Shown here: piece by piece, positions 52,555 through 62,426 of the stretch
Layout: every line of letters begins with the position of its first letter
How positions within the stretch are numbered: position 1 is the stretch's first letter
Source: Prorocentrum cordatum
Lineage: Eukaryota > Sar > Dinophyceae > Prorocentrales > Prorocentraceae
Assembly: GCA_963575745.1 (NCBI GenBank)
Contig: CAUYUJ010014002.1
Coordinates: 172,501-236,500, forward strand
DNA length: 64,000 nucleotides
Direction of reading: 5' to 3'
Notes under the pieces: model-generated
Database searches by the model: none
What the model saw: the letters and a program-made list of their open reading frames with translations, nothing else
Told to the model about the DNA's origin: nothing
Program-made: the position numbers and the translations under genes

Positions 52555-52680
52555 TCGGATCTCAGGGCATCGCCGATGTAGGGGCCCGATGGCCCACCCG
52601 CCCACGAACGTGCGGACTCGCCAGCGGGGGTCCATCGCCAGTGTATCGGCGATGCATCGCTGACTCCAGGTCGAGGTGTC
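52555..52680 (+). repeat. CGCCGAT dispersed repeat, copy 2 (in RBR intron 2)
   Basis: catcgccgatgtaggggccc, then gatggcccacccgcccacga, then acgtgcggactcgccagcgg, then tgtatcggcgatgcatcgct, then gactccaggtcgaggtg. Parallel to 23790-23935. Confidence 0.65.
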
Positions 52681-52719
52681 CCCGCCCAGAGCCAGTCCCC
52701 CCCTCACGTTGCCTCTCAG

Positions 52720-52874
52720 GCGCGCGGCACGCTGGAGGCGGCGCTCGCCGCGGCCGCCCGCGCCTCCGAGGCCGAGCGCGCTGAGGGCGGGCCGGCGACG
52801 GAGGAGGGCGTGGAGGGCGCGGAGGCGGCGGTGCGGAGGCTGGTGCGGCAGCTGCAGGAGCTGCTCGTGCTGCG
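52720..52874 (+). CDS. RBR/IBR-like protein, exon 3 (helical linker)
   Basis: Begins after a good acceptor (cacgttgcctctcag) in phase 0 and reads ARGTLEAALAAAARASEAER, then VRRLVRQLQELLVLR. This is the charged helical segment between RING1 and the next zinc-binding domain. It ends ctgctcgtgctgcg|gtgccc with a GT donor in phase 2. Intron 2 (52322-52719) is then 398 bp. Confidence 0.6.
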
Positions 52875-54080
52875 GTGCCCATCTGGCGGCGCTCGCGCCA
52901 GAGACCCGGCGTCGCCTTCTTGTCGCGGCGTGGCTCCCCAGAAGTCCCTTGAGGTCGGGGCGGTGCGAGAACTTCACTCCAGGCGTTTTCGGCGGGCTTC
53001 GGGCCCCGGGGCCGCAGCGGACCGATCCGACTCGAGGAACGCAGCGGCGCGAGGAGGTCCAGGGCTCCGGTCGCGAATGTGCACGAGGTTGTAGTTGTAT
53101 GCGCAGTGTCGGCTCTCGGGCCCCCTCAGGGAGGTCTTGGCCCCTTTCTGGGGGCTGGCGTTCCATCCCGTGCAGTTGTTCGACGGCCACGGGGCCCAGC
53201 ATATGGGCACCCAGAGGCCAGGAACTGCGAGACACCTCCCGTCGTGGATGCCGTGGGCGGGTCGTGCCGGTTGGCCTCCCAAGTTGGCACCCTCGGGCCG
53301 TTTCGAAAATCACGGCGTGGGGGCTTCCCTGAGATCCGACGTATAGCGCAACATTGCAGCATCGCGATGAAATCGTGCCTGGAGCTCTAGGCAACATTGT
53401 TCTGCTGCATGTTTCGAGCCGGATCGATTCGTGATGGTCCCGGGGCCGGGAGCCGGGCGAAAACATCAAGCGTGAACAAAATCCATTGTACGGATCCGTG
53501 ATTTTTTATCTCCCGCCTTCCGGGGCTTTTGCCGGGCTCCCGGAGCCGCTCAAAACAATTCGGGATGCAAAACTAGTCCGCGGGAAGGCAGGCCTCTGGG
53601 GGGCCGCACTGCGAGTAAATCGCGACGTTGGATGTCTGGGAAGGCAGGGTGCTTCTTAGGAGGGTCTGGGGACTTCGAAGAAGGCTTCTTACATCGTGCG
53701 TGGGCTCCGAAGAATCCCATATTCTCCTCGAAGGCCTTGCTGTCGGGAGCTTTTGGATAGCGTGTCGCTCTGCCGGTTCTGGCCCACCACGCTTCGGCGC
53801 GACACGCTATCCAATTCCCTGTCCCCAGGCTAAAAAAGCGTCTCGAGCCTTCCTGAGTCTCCCGCCCCGCGGAGCGGAGCGACAAGCTATCCGCTCGCAG
53901 GGCATAGCGTGTCGCCGGGGTCGCCGTGGCGACACGCCAAGCAAAAGTTCAGACCGTAGAAACGGTCTGGGGGCTTCGAAGGAGGCTTCTGACAATGTGG
54001 GTGGGCTCCGGAGATGCCCCCCTGTCCTCCCTCGAAGGCTTGAAGGCCCCTCGCCCCGCCCGTCTGGTGCGCGTCGCCAG
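52875..54080 (+). other. RBR gene intron 3 (1.2 kb), with internal duplications and hairpins
   Basis: GT..AG. It includes a CGGCCTC-family relative (about 53500-53640), a duplicated segment (gggtctggggacttcgaaga at about 53662; ggtctgggggcttcgaagga at about 53957), and a perfect 16-bp inverted repeat (53753-53768 with 53799-53814, ttggatagcgtgtcgc / gcgacacgctatccaa). Confidence 0.55.
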
Positions 54081-54192
54081 CCTGTCCTGCCGTGCGCCCT
54101 TCCTGATTGACGAGGACAGGGGGTGCGACGCGGTCTGGTGCACGCGCCCCGACTGCCGGCGCGCGTTCTGCCTCTGGTGCCCCGGGCATTGC
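54081..54192 (+). CDS. RBR/IBR-like protein, exon 4 (IBR/RING2 core)
   Basis: Spliced to exon 3 it reads LVLRLSCRAPFLIDEDRGCD, then AVWCTRPDCRRAFCLWCPGHC. Pattern: C-R-A-P-F-(x)n-G-C-D-A-V-x-C-x5-C-x4-F-C-x-W-C-x3-C, the zinc ladder of IBR/RING2-type domains. The acceptor is gtcgccag|c at 54079-54080. The donor gtaagg right after TGC (54193) is a near-perfect consensus. Phase in (2) and out (0) agree with the neighbouring exons. The usual 'C-x-x-C' before A-P-F has Leu-Ser-Cys here, so one ligand of the first pair may be lost. Confidence 0.65.
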
Positions 54193-54301
54193 GTAAGGGG
54201 GGGGGCGATGGACGGGGTGTGCGTGCCCCCCGTATCCCCGCCTGGTTTCGGCGGCCGCCCTCTTCCTTGTCTCACATCTCGTGTTGCCTACTTGGTATTG
54301 A

Positions 54302-54455
54302 GTCGGGCCTGTCCCTCTACAGGAGGAAAATTCCCAAACAGTCAAACATAGTCATGGGACGTTTGCGTTGAGTATGTAGTTTGGGTGAGTTTCGAATCTG
54401 TTTGAGTATTTTTTGCGTTTCATCCAAAATCCCCCTGTAGGGGGACATGCCCGAC
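54302..54455. mobile_element. MITE of the GTCGGGC family, copy 3 (best preserved)
   Basis: Left end gtcgggcctgtccctctaca, then ggagg; right end ccccctgtagggggacatgc, then ccgac. Inverted repeats of about 22 bp. Non-coding, 154 bp, lying inside RBR intron 4. Confidence 0.8.
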
Positions 54456-54489
54456 CTAAACTTTGTACGCCGCGCGTCCCCGGCTATTC

Positions 54490-54690
54490 GAGTGGGCGAG
54501 CGTGTGCGTGTGCGTGTGAGTGTGCGGGTGCGGATGCGCGTGCGCGTGCGCGTGCGCGCGCGTGTGTGTGTATGTGTGTGTAAGTGCTTGCGAAGAAGAA
54601 CAATAATAATCAACATAATCATATGAAGAGAAATAATAATAACAATAATAGTAATAATAATAAGAAGAAGAAAAATAATAAGAGGAAGAA

Positions 54691-54721
<31 letters not shown>

Positions 54722-54722
54722 A
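54490..54722. repeat. GTGC dinucleotide tract and AAT/AAG microsatellite
   Basis: (GT/GC)n at 54499-54585, then aataat/aagaag repeats at 54600-54722. Confidence 0.95.
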
Positions 54723-54805
54723 GAGGTGCGCCCTTCGTGCACGAAAGGTGCACGTTTCGTCGCCCCCGCCATTCATCGCCCCCCCCCACCAAGATCATTG
54801 GATAC

Positions 54806-54962
54806 CAGATTTGTTCGGTCGCGATCGGTAGCGATCGATCGTTCACTCCAACGTGGTCGCGACTCGACCGTTTCCAAAGTCGGTCGCGACCGATTTTGAG
54901 GCAAAGCGGTCGCGACCGATACCAGAATTTGAAGCCAAATCGGTAGCGACCGATCTGGTCGG
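54806..54962. repeat. Cluster of TCGGTCGCGACCGA-type palindromes
   Basis: Five spaced copies of (tc)ggtcgcgaccga or close variants (about 54818, 54853, 54880, 54907, 54940). The best is a perfect 14-bp palindrome (tcggtcgcgaccga at 54880). Spacing is about 25-35 bp. Confidence 0.75.
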
Positions 54963-54987
54963 GTGCGTCCAGGAAAATTCTGGCATT

Positions 54988-55186
54988 CCTTGGCGGCGAG
55001 CCCGGGGGGAAGTGAGAGGGGGCGGGGCTTCTCAGAAGCCTTTGCTCCGTATCAGAAGCCTTCTGAGCTTTTTTCCGAAGACAGAGCCGGCTTCTCCGAA
55101 GGCGCCAGGGCTTCACTGAGAAGCCCCGCCGCCGCCGCCTTCTAAGAAGGCCTGCCCACTCGCTTTCCCCCATGCTTGCCGCCGAT
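54988..55186. mobile_element. Fold-back element related to 12177-12540
   Basis: Left ggcggcgagcccggggggaa, then gtgagagg; right cactcgctttcccccatgct, then tgccgccg. The interior has gcttctcagaagcc, ccttctgagc, ttctaagaagg hairpin words. It lies within RBR intron 4. Confidence 0.6.
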
Positions 55187-55671
55187 TCCACTGATCATGG
55201 CATCGAGCGTCCCGCGTCTCTGCTGTGACTTGGCTGCTACGCACGGTGGGATGCTCCCCCTTACTGGGGCAACACACCGCCCCTGGGATACCTCTGTGTT
55301 GGCGTGGCCGAGCCGCGGGCGTGATGGTGGTGAGTGTCAGTTGGGACGATGCCGCTATCTTTTTTCCCCAATGGTTGCGGTCTCGTGCCAGTTAACCGGG
55401 ACAGCGTAGTGATCACGGCATCGAGCAGCGCCCGAGGTGCCTGCAGGACTGCGGCGACAACGTCGCCTGCGACGGAGCGGGCCGGCCCGTCGGCGGCGGC
55501 CTCCTCTCGGGTGTTGCCGGAAGGGCCCCTGGCCCAAGGTGCCCCCCAGGATCCCTGGGGTGGCCCAGGCGGCCTCCAGAGCACCTCTCACGAGGCCCAG
55601 GAGGCCCCCATGGGCTCCCAAATGGAGCGGCAAGCTGGGGGCACTCCTCCTCCGGCTCCTCCTCAGCCTCC

Positions 55672-55785
55672 TCCTCCTCCTCCTCCTCATCCTCCGCCCT
55701 CCTCCTCCTCCTCCGCCCTCCTCCTCCTCCTCCTCCTCCTCCTCCTCCTCCTCCTCCTCCTCCTCCTCCTCCTCCTCCTCCTCCC
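55672..55785. repeat. CCT microsatellite forming the pyrimidine tract before RBR exon 5
   Basis: (CCT)n runs directly into cccttgggccag|ggg, the acceptor chosen for exon 5. Confidence 0.9.
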
Positions 55786-55794
55786 TTGGGCCAG

Positions 55795-55929
55795 GGGCAC
55801 CTTCAGCCACCCCCGGTCTTCGCCCTCGGAGACGCCCACGACCACGTCAGGCACGACGACTGCGGGCTCACGGGCGGCCGCCTCTTCTCGGGGGACGCGC
55901 TGAGGCTCGGGCCCGCTGGAGCCTCGGTT
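55795..55929 (+). CDS. RBR/IBR-like protein, exon 5
   Basis: In phase 0 after ccag (55793-55794) the frame reads GHLQPPPVFALGDAHDHVRH, then DDCGLTGGRLFSGDALRLG. D-A-H-x-H-V-x-x-x-x-C is the His/Cys segment that normally follows 'FCxWC..C' in this family, completing the zinc site. The end is provisional: gcctcg|gtttt gives a phase-0 GT end at about 55929, whereas a GC donor at gctgag|gctcgg would suit the phase of exon 6. Confidence 0.55.
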
Positions 55930-56029
55930 TTGCCCGCGTTGTCTGACGGGCCCGCCTTCCCGGCTGCCACGCAGAGGAGGAGAGGTACCCAGAGGTCCAA
56001 CGTCTGGACAAAAAAAAACAAGGCGGAGG

Positions 56030-56335
56030 TTTTTGTTCAGTTTTCGGCCTCTAGGGGCCCTCGCCAGGCCACGGGACCGTCCAAAAACGATTCAGGATAA
56101 AAAACCGGCTCCGGGGAAGGAGTCGAGATCTCTGGGGACCCCGCATTCAAAAAATCACGACATCGGACCTCTGGGTTTTCATACCTCTCTCGTTTTCCCC
56201 GTCTTGGGCCTCCTGGGAGGCACACATGCCACCGCTGGTTTCGCCTCGCGATTCTGGTCAGAGCGTACCCAGGAAGAGGTTGAGGAAGCAGCGATATCGG
56301 TGTCTTTTTTGGTTTCCCCTGGATTTCCACGGCCC
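56030..56335 (+). repeat. CGGCCTC dispersed family, long copy 2 (RBR intron 5)
   Basis: Parallels 18287-18640 in order: tttcggcctctaggggccct, then gaccgtccaaaaacgattca, ggataaaaaaccggctccgg, aaaaaatcacgacatcggac, and the extension tggtttcgcctcgcgattct, then ggtcagagcg. Confidence 0.75.
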
Positions 56336-56644
56336 ACTTCTCGTGGGAGGCCTGCAGCGGGAGCTCGCGTCAAGTCTCAGATGGGGTCTCCCCGTTTTCT
56401 TGCCGGCCTTGTCAGGCCAACCCGAGTGCCCCGAGCAGAGGGGGGTATAGGGGGAGGAGGAAGGGCTTCTCGCAAAGCACCACTGCTTCCTAGAAGGCCT
56501 AGGCCTCATCTGTGGATGCAGGGTCAGCGCCTTCTAAGAAGCAGCCTCCTTCTAAAAGGCCTTCCCCCCTCCCCCCACCCCCCTTGGGCGCGCCGCCAAC
56601 CCGAGCGCCCGGAGAGCCCGCGCCTTGCGCCTCCCCGATCTTCA

Positions 56645-56735
56645 GCGGCGGCGAGGTCTCGGAGCACCACGCGCGGAGGGCCCGCCGCGAGATCGCGCTG
56701 AGGCTCCGGCGCGTGCGACCGGAGGTGCGGCAGGG
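56645..56735 (+). CDS. RBR/IBR-like protein, exon 6 (C-terminal helix)
   Basis: After ccccgatcttcag the frame reads GGEVSEHHARRARREIALRL, then RRVRPEVRQG, the Arg-rich amphipathic C-terminal helix usual after the last zinc site in dinoflagellate relatives. The acceptor implies phase 2. No confident donor or stop was fixed. The frame runs on to a TGA at 56788-56790, where the translation (VCLVAFGSSRRPVRIPV) could be the true C-terminus. Confidence 0.5.
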
Positions 56736-56899
56736 CGTGTGTCTAGTGGCCTTCGGCTCATCTCGCCGCCCAGTTCGGATACCTGTATGACAACCCTTCG
56801 GGTGATAAGGAGGTCGGGTGAGGAAAAGCCCACTGGCGGCAACTGCGATAACTTTGATGGCGACGGTGTGAAGCGTTGCGCTCACGAGACGGCGACGAT

Positions 56900-57972
56900 G
56901 CCCGATGACGCTGATGGTGCAAATGCATAATGGCCCGCCCATGGAGCTGCCAACACTGCGCACTGGCAATGCTTGGAGCCATTCGGCGCCGAGGCGTGGG
57001 AGGCGGCGCGCTCCATGCATGGAGAATCAAGCAAGACCCCCCCAGGCATTCTCCACAGCATCGCTCTGTGCGGCGCTGGCCGGGAAGCAGACCCGGGCGC
57101 CGCGCCACGCGGCACCCCCGCCTGGGCGAGCGGAATCGCGAGCCCCCGGACCGTGTGTCGCCACGGCTGGTCCCTCCCGCAGCTGCCTTCTGTCGGAGAG
57201 TTTCTCGATGATGTCCTCGCGCGGCGGCGAGGGCGACGGCGGCAGCTCCGGCGGCTGATCCGCGGCGGCCCGACCATGATCGCTCTGGCCGCCCCGGCCA
57301 TCGGCAGATCCGCCGGACAAACTTCTCCGCCACATGCCTTCGGCCGCGCAGCTGCCCCCAATCCTTTTCCTTCCAGCCCCGTTCCCATGCGTGCTGCCAG
57401 CTCCACCACTCCGCCTGCCTGGTGTCCGCCCGGCGCCACTCCCCAGCCGAAGGCGCGGCCGCGGCTCCCGAGCCGACGGCGGTGGCCGACGCACTGGCAG
57501 AGCCTGGTGCCATGACCTCCGAACCTGCCTCTCGCGCGCTCTCGCCTTTCGCCAATATGATGGTCGCACCTTTCGTGCCTCTATGGTTGCAACATAATTC
57601 GGAGGCATTCGCGATGAAAGTCTGAAGACCCCCAGGCGGCAGGAGCTTATTGAACATGCAGTGCACGCGCTCGTCGTGTGGTGCGAGCCCCATATTTAAG
57701 ATTCTGATGCGCGGCGGGTCGAACTTTCCGCCATGCGCGAACAGACGCTGGCGCGCGAGATCAGCCACGCGCGCTTCCGCGTCTGGCGTCGCGGCCTCCG
57801 CGGCTGTAATCTGCAGTCGCGCCGGGATGTGCAAGGGCAGCGCCTGGTGCCCCAGGTCGGCGTTGGGCAGATGCGCCAGCCTTGTTGGGCTGGAGGGATC
57901 GCCTAGCGCATTGGGCGAAGCAGGCCGTCTGACGGGGGCGCACTGATGAGAGCGGCAAACGCGCGGAAACAT
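56900..57972 (-). CDS. Unidentified long open frame (low confidence)
   Basis: The minus-strand frame is open for about 400 codons (56758-57972). The N-terminal half has a coding-like, non-repetitive composition: PLHIPARLQITAAEAATPDA, then EARVADLARQRLFAHGGKFD, then PPRIRILNMGLAPHDERVHC, ATIILAKGESAREAGSE. The C-terminal half is Gly/Arg/Ala-rich and may be GC-driven. On the plus strand a shorter frame (57422-57625) is also open, so the strand is not certain. I recognise no domain. Confidence 0.25.
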
Positions 57973-58440
57973 GACAGTTCAGACGCTTCATCTTCTCTTC
58001 TGCCCGCGCCGCGCACGACGAGACGCGGGCCATCAGCCGCTGGCAGAGGAGCGCGTCGGCCGCGGCAGGGCCCGGCGCCGAGAGTCCCTTGGACTTCCTA
58101 TGGCCTGCGCTGTATGGCCGCCGTGGCATTTTGGGCGCCTGCATGGTTGTGCCTCGCGGTGTGCCACGAAGTCCTCTTGGCGCGGTGCTCCAGAAGATAC
58201 GCTTCTGCTGCCATGGCGCCCGTGCGCCCGCCTGCGCGAGCGGTTGCGCGAGCAGACGCGGGCCTGGCAGCCGCGACCGCCAACGGCGCGGCACGTTTGC
58301 GGCGGCGCGGTCAGAGCGGGAACGGCCACGGCGATGTAAACGGTAGCAGTGGCAACGCAAATCTTGACTGCAATTACGATCGTGATGGTGACGATGGCGC
58401 AGGAAACTTCGACGCAAGGCGCCTGGGACACCACGTGGGG
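57973..58440. other. No gene recognised (GC-rich, all frames open)
   Basis: Overlapping open frames on both strands; none shows a known motif. A segment near 57130 (gcggaatcgcgagc, gccacggctggtc) has a diverged relative at 59400-59440. Confidence 0.45.
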
Positions 58441-58449
58441 ACAACGGGG

Positions 58450-58775
58450 ACACTTCGCTGTCGATCTCCTTGTCGATCTCACGATCGGTCTAACAGTCGA
58501 TCTTTTTTATTGTTCTCACTATCGACTCCATTGTTGATCTCACTATCGCTCTCACTGTCGACCTCACTGCCATTCGATCTAACCTTCATTCCCGCTACCG
58601 ATTTCCCAATCGATCTTACGAGACACCATCGGGACACCACGATGGGGCTCCCCCAGCAGCGGCGGGACATCACCAACGATCCGATGTGATCGATCTCGCT
58701 ATCGATCTCACCATCGATCGCGCTACCGATGTCTTGATAGAAGCACCGACCACGCAACCGATCTCATTATCGATC
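58450..58775. repeat. TCGATCTCAC-type short tandem array, patch 1
   Basis: Words such as cgatctcacgatcgg, cgatctcgctatcgatctca and ccatcgatcgcgctaccgat recur. Further patches lie at 59020-59160 and 60175-60290. Confidence 0.8.
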
Positions 58776-59019
58776 CCTCAGCAGGTCTCACGAGTCACCC
58801 TCTGGACACCACGGCGGGACACCCCCTGGCCACCGTCGCGGCACCCCGCGCCACCGACGGGGCACCCGCACGCCACCGACGGGGCGCCCCCGACCAGGCC
58901 GCCGGCGGGGAGCTCTCCGTTCCACTGCGAGCTCGCCCCCATCGCCTCCGACGATCGCCTTGGTAACGACGGCGCAAGAACTGGGGCGCCGCGTGGGTGC
59001 CGCCGGGACATCTCGCCGT
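58776..59019. repeat. CGCCACCGACGGGGCACCC minisatellite, with a second copy at 60285-60430
   Basis: caccgacggggcacccg words follow cacgagtcaccctctggaca, then ccacggcgggacacccc. At 60285 the same order is found (cacgagctaccatcgggacg, ccacggcgggacacccc, ccgacggggcacccc). Both are preceded by a TCGATC patch, so a larger block was duplicated. Confidence 0.7.
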
Positions 59020-59165
59020 CGATCTAACTGCCGACCGCGCTGTCGATCCCACCATCGATTACATCATCGATCTCACCATTGACCGCCCTATCGATTCCAC
59101 CATCGATCTCACCGTCGACCTCGCTATCGATCTCACTTTCGATCGCGCTGTCGAAAGGCGTTCAG
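59020..59165. repeat. TCGATCTCAC-type short tandem array, patch 2
   Basis: tcgatctaactgccgaccgc, then ccatcgattacatcatcgat, and similar. Confidence 0.8.
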
Positions 59166-59169
59166 TACG

Positions 59170-60170
59170 AACGAGACACCAGCAGGACCATATCGCGACA
59201 CCATCGGAACGCCAGCAGGCCAAACAAATGCGCCCACGACGTCCATTACGGTCGCGAGTTTCGCTGGGCCACTATGGAAGGCAATTCGCAGTGTCGGCGA
59301 CGATGTTCGCAATGACGAATCGCACCCTTTTTGTCTGCAAGCCATGCCGCGCGGAAACAGGCGGCCCAAGACTCATTGCCTGGGCTAGATAGCCCAGGCA
59401 TGCGGAATCGCAAGCGCCTCGACCGCGGGGCGCCACGGCTGGTCGCCCGACGGCGGCATCGCAAGCTTCTCGGGCCGACGGCGGCGCCCGACGCACCAGC
59501 AGAACCCGGCGACGCGACCCCCGAGCGCGCCCGCCGGAGGCGCATCCGCAGCGCTGCTTGGCGCGCGCCGAAGGACTGGCTCCGAGGAGGCGCGGAGCGG
59601 CCCCTCCAGCACCGGGGCGCAGGCCGCGCCGCCCGTGGGCAGCCGACAGGTCGACGCCGAGCGGCTCGCTCGGCCACGGGATGCGAGGCTCGCCCGGCGC
59701 GCCGGCGCCCACGGGGCCTCCTGCTGCCAGGGCATCGGGCGCGTGCGCCTTCGAGTGCACGCGGCGCGGCCGCGCGCTCCGCTCCCATAGGCCCTCTCGG
59801 GTCCGGCGCGAGGCGCCCTGGCGAAGTGCCCCGCCGCCGCGCCGGAATCCCCTCTCCGCGTGGCCGCCGCAGTGCACGCCTCCCGGCGCTGCGCCCGGCG
59901 CCCGCGCTCATCCCATTCACGCGGCCCCGAAGGCAGGGTCACCGCTGGGGCGAGGCCGTGAAGATCATGAGACCCGGACATCGCTGCACTCGAACCTCAG
60001 GCTGCCCGCTCCTGCACGTGGTTCGCCCAATCCACCCCGCGCGGCGCGTGGTTCGTCCCATCCCAGCGCGGGAACCACGCGCCTAGAGCCGGAGGCTTGC
60101 GCCAAAATGGTTACGGCCGGAGCCTCTTGGGCCTTGGCGCCTAGAGCGGGCGTTTTCCGTGAGCGGCGCC
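59170..60170. other. GC-rich DNA, no confident gene
   Basis: Long frames are open on both strands at once (for example 59331-60086 plus and 59246-59920 minus), all Arg/Ala/Gly-rich. This is expected of very GC-rich DNA and not taken as coding. Confidence 0.5.
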
Positions 60171-60174
60171 GCGG

Positions 60175-60430
60175 CCGATTTCACTATCGATCTCATTATC
60201 GATCTCTCTGTCGATCTCACGATCGAACTCACGACCGCGATCACGCAATCGATCTCACTATCGATCTCACAACTGATTTCACGAGCTACCATCGGGACGC
60301 CACGGCGGGACACCCCGAGCCATCGTCGGGGCACCCCTCGCCGCCGACGGGGCACCCCGCGCCGCCGACGGGGTGCCCCCGCCCCCCCCGGCGGGGCGCC
60401 CCCGGGGCACCCGCGCGCCCACCAGGGGGG
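60175..60430. repeat. TCGATC patch 3 and second CGACGGGGCACCC minisatellite
   Basis: See 58450-59019; same order of parts. Confidence 0.75.
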
Positions 60431-60861
60431 AGGGGACGGTCCAGCGGCTCCACGGCCCGATAGCCACGGCGGCACCATGCCTGCGCCGGCGCAGCCTCGC
60501 CTCCCCCGCGCGCGCGACACGGGCACGACGCCGGGGCCGATTTCCAGGTGGGGGGTACAGTGAAGCAGTATAGTAAGGGTGCGCGATGCGGATGCAAGGG
60601 CCTTGGACGCCCATTTCGAAGTTTTTCGAGATGGGTGCGGCCAGCGACAGCGGCGAAGGATGGGCCGAGGAGGCAAGGATGCAAGGATACCCTTGGGAAG
60701 GCTGCCCATCCTTACTTTGTGGGTTGACTGTAACTCTCCGTTCCGCTGCGATCTCACCCCCCCAACCTCCGACAGCCAGGACCCCGGGCGAGGGGAGCCG
60801 GTCGGTGATTGGGCCCCGAAGCCCCCCCAAAAGTTGCCCAGAATCATTGAACCAAATTTAA

Positions 60862-60970
60862 GTCGGGCCTGTCCCTCCACAGGAGGGATAGTCAAAAATC
60901 GTCAAAAAATGCTCAGGGACTATGTTTTGGGGTATTTTTAGAATATTATCAGACTATTGCGAAGGTCTGA
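60862..60970. mobile_element. MITE of the GTCGGGC family, partial copy 4
   Basis: The left end gtcgggcctgtccctccaca, then ggagg, and the interior gtcaaaaatcgtcaaaaaat match the other copies. The expected right end is not recognisable. Confidence 0.6.
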
Positions 60971-61039
60971 CGGGCGGTGCGGCCGACCCTGAGATCGACG
61001 AAGACCAAAACGAGGGGGGGGGCAGGGGGAGGAGGATGA

Positions 61040-62215
61040 TGAGTGGGAGGTGGAGGAAGTTTAGGACTCTGTTGGAGGCTTCTTGGGGCGTCTCGGGGCG
61101 ATCTTGGGGGCCTGTGGGGTTGTCTGGGATCTTCGAGGAGCGAAAGAAATGATAATGCAAGAATCTGTGGAAAACGGACGATCATCAAAGGATTTTTCTT
61201 GTTTGGGCTTTCGTGGGATAGCGCCTGGAGGCATGTTGCGCCGTCTTGCAGGCCTATGGGGCCGTCCAGAGGCTGCGAAGGCGTCTTGTACAGATCATTC
61301 GGTGATTCAACGTTTTCTTGAACTGTCTTGAAGGCGTCTCGGGGAAATCTTCGCTCGTCCAGAGGCCTCTTTGAGCTCTGGGACCCGTCCCTGAAGGGGA
61401 ACGAACGACGACGGCGGCGGCGGCGCTAGCGACGACGACGCTGATGTGGGTTGAGTCCTCAGGGGTGCTTCTTGGGGTCTCTTCCGAGCGTTCTCGAAGG
61501 CCTCTGGGGGGCAGTTTGGGGGCCCCTTGGGAGCCTCTTGGGGCCTCTTGGGGCTTTTTCGGGGCCTCTTGTGGGCCTCTTGGGGCTGAGGGCTCGAAAT
61601 GTCCGTTCGGGTCCCCCGTCTGGGCGCTCTCCTGGAGCCGTCTTGGGGGCCTCTTGGGCCGTCTTGGAGGCGCCTTGGGCCGTCTTGGGGCCCTCTTCGG
61701 CCGTTTGGGGACCCTCTTGGGGCTCTTGGGTCGTCTCGGGGCGATCTTGGGGGCCTCTTGGGCCGTCTTGGCGCGTCGGGAAGCGGAAGAGGCAAGAACG
61801 CCAAAATCTTTCAAAAACGTATGGGAAATCCATTAATGTTGCCTCTTGGGGCTCTCGTGGGAAAGCTCCTGGAGGCCTCTTGGGGCGCTTTGCAGGCCTC
61901 TTGGGCAGCCTGGAGACCGTCAAGGCATCTTGGACAGATCGTTCGGCGATTCGGGGTTCTCTTGTCGGGGGAGCGTAAGACCCAGGTTTGCCAGGACTCG
62001 GGTTCGCCATCGTTTTTTGACGACCGCGCCTCGGATTTTGACGAGGAGGAGTTTCGTGGGATGTCTGCAGCGGGAGGCCTCGTCATTTTTTTGACGACCT
62101 CTTTTTGATTTCCGAGTCCCCCGTACCCGGGTCTTACGTCTCCCCGATCTTGGACTGTCTCTTGGAGCCTCTTGGGGCACTCTTGGCCCGTCTTGAAGCT
62201 ATTTTGGGCTCCGGC
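61040..62215 (+). repeat. CTTGG-rich array with partial intron-tail modules
   Basis: Two stretches (61060-61340 and 61460-62215) use the intron vocabulary (ggggcctcttggggcc). At about 61280 and 61930 they contain acagatcattcggtgattc and acagatcgttcggcgattcg, the start of the tail module that ends the giant introns, but without the final acceptor part and without a VWD exon. The left part starting at about 61449 matches 48450 (gagtcctcaggggtgcttct, then tggggtctc). Confidence 0.65.
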
Positions 62216-62426
62216 GTCGTATCTGACCCCCCTCCTGGACCCCCCCCCCGAGACCCCCCTGGGGACCCCTGCAGCACTTTAAACGGAGAAGGTTAAAGGC
62301 GAGGTATTTATCGAGCATGCACCGCTGCCGTGCCTGGCTCAAGCCGGGCCCGGCCTAATATGTGACTGTGCCTCACCGAGGCGCACGACTTGTATCTGAG
62401 ATCGGAAAATACCTTTTCCATTGAAG

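Noticed and set aside
59246-60463. Several 200-300-residue frames on both strands
   Set aside because: Simultaneously open on both strands, Arg/Ala/Gly-rich, no motif; explained by GC content.
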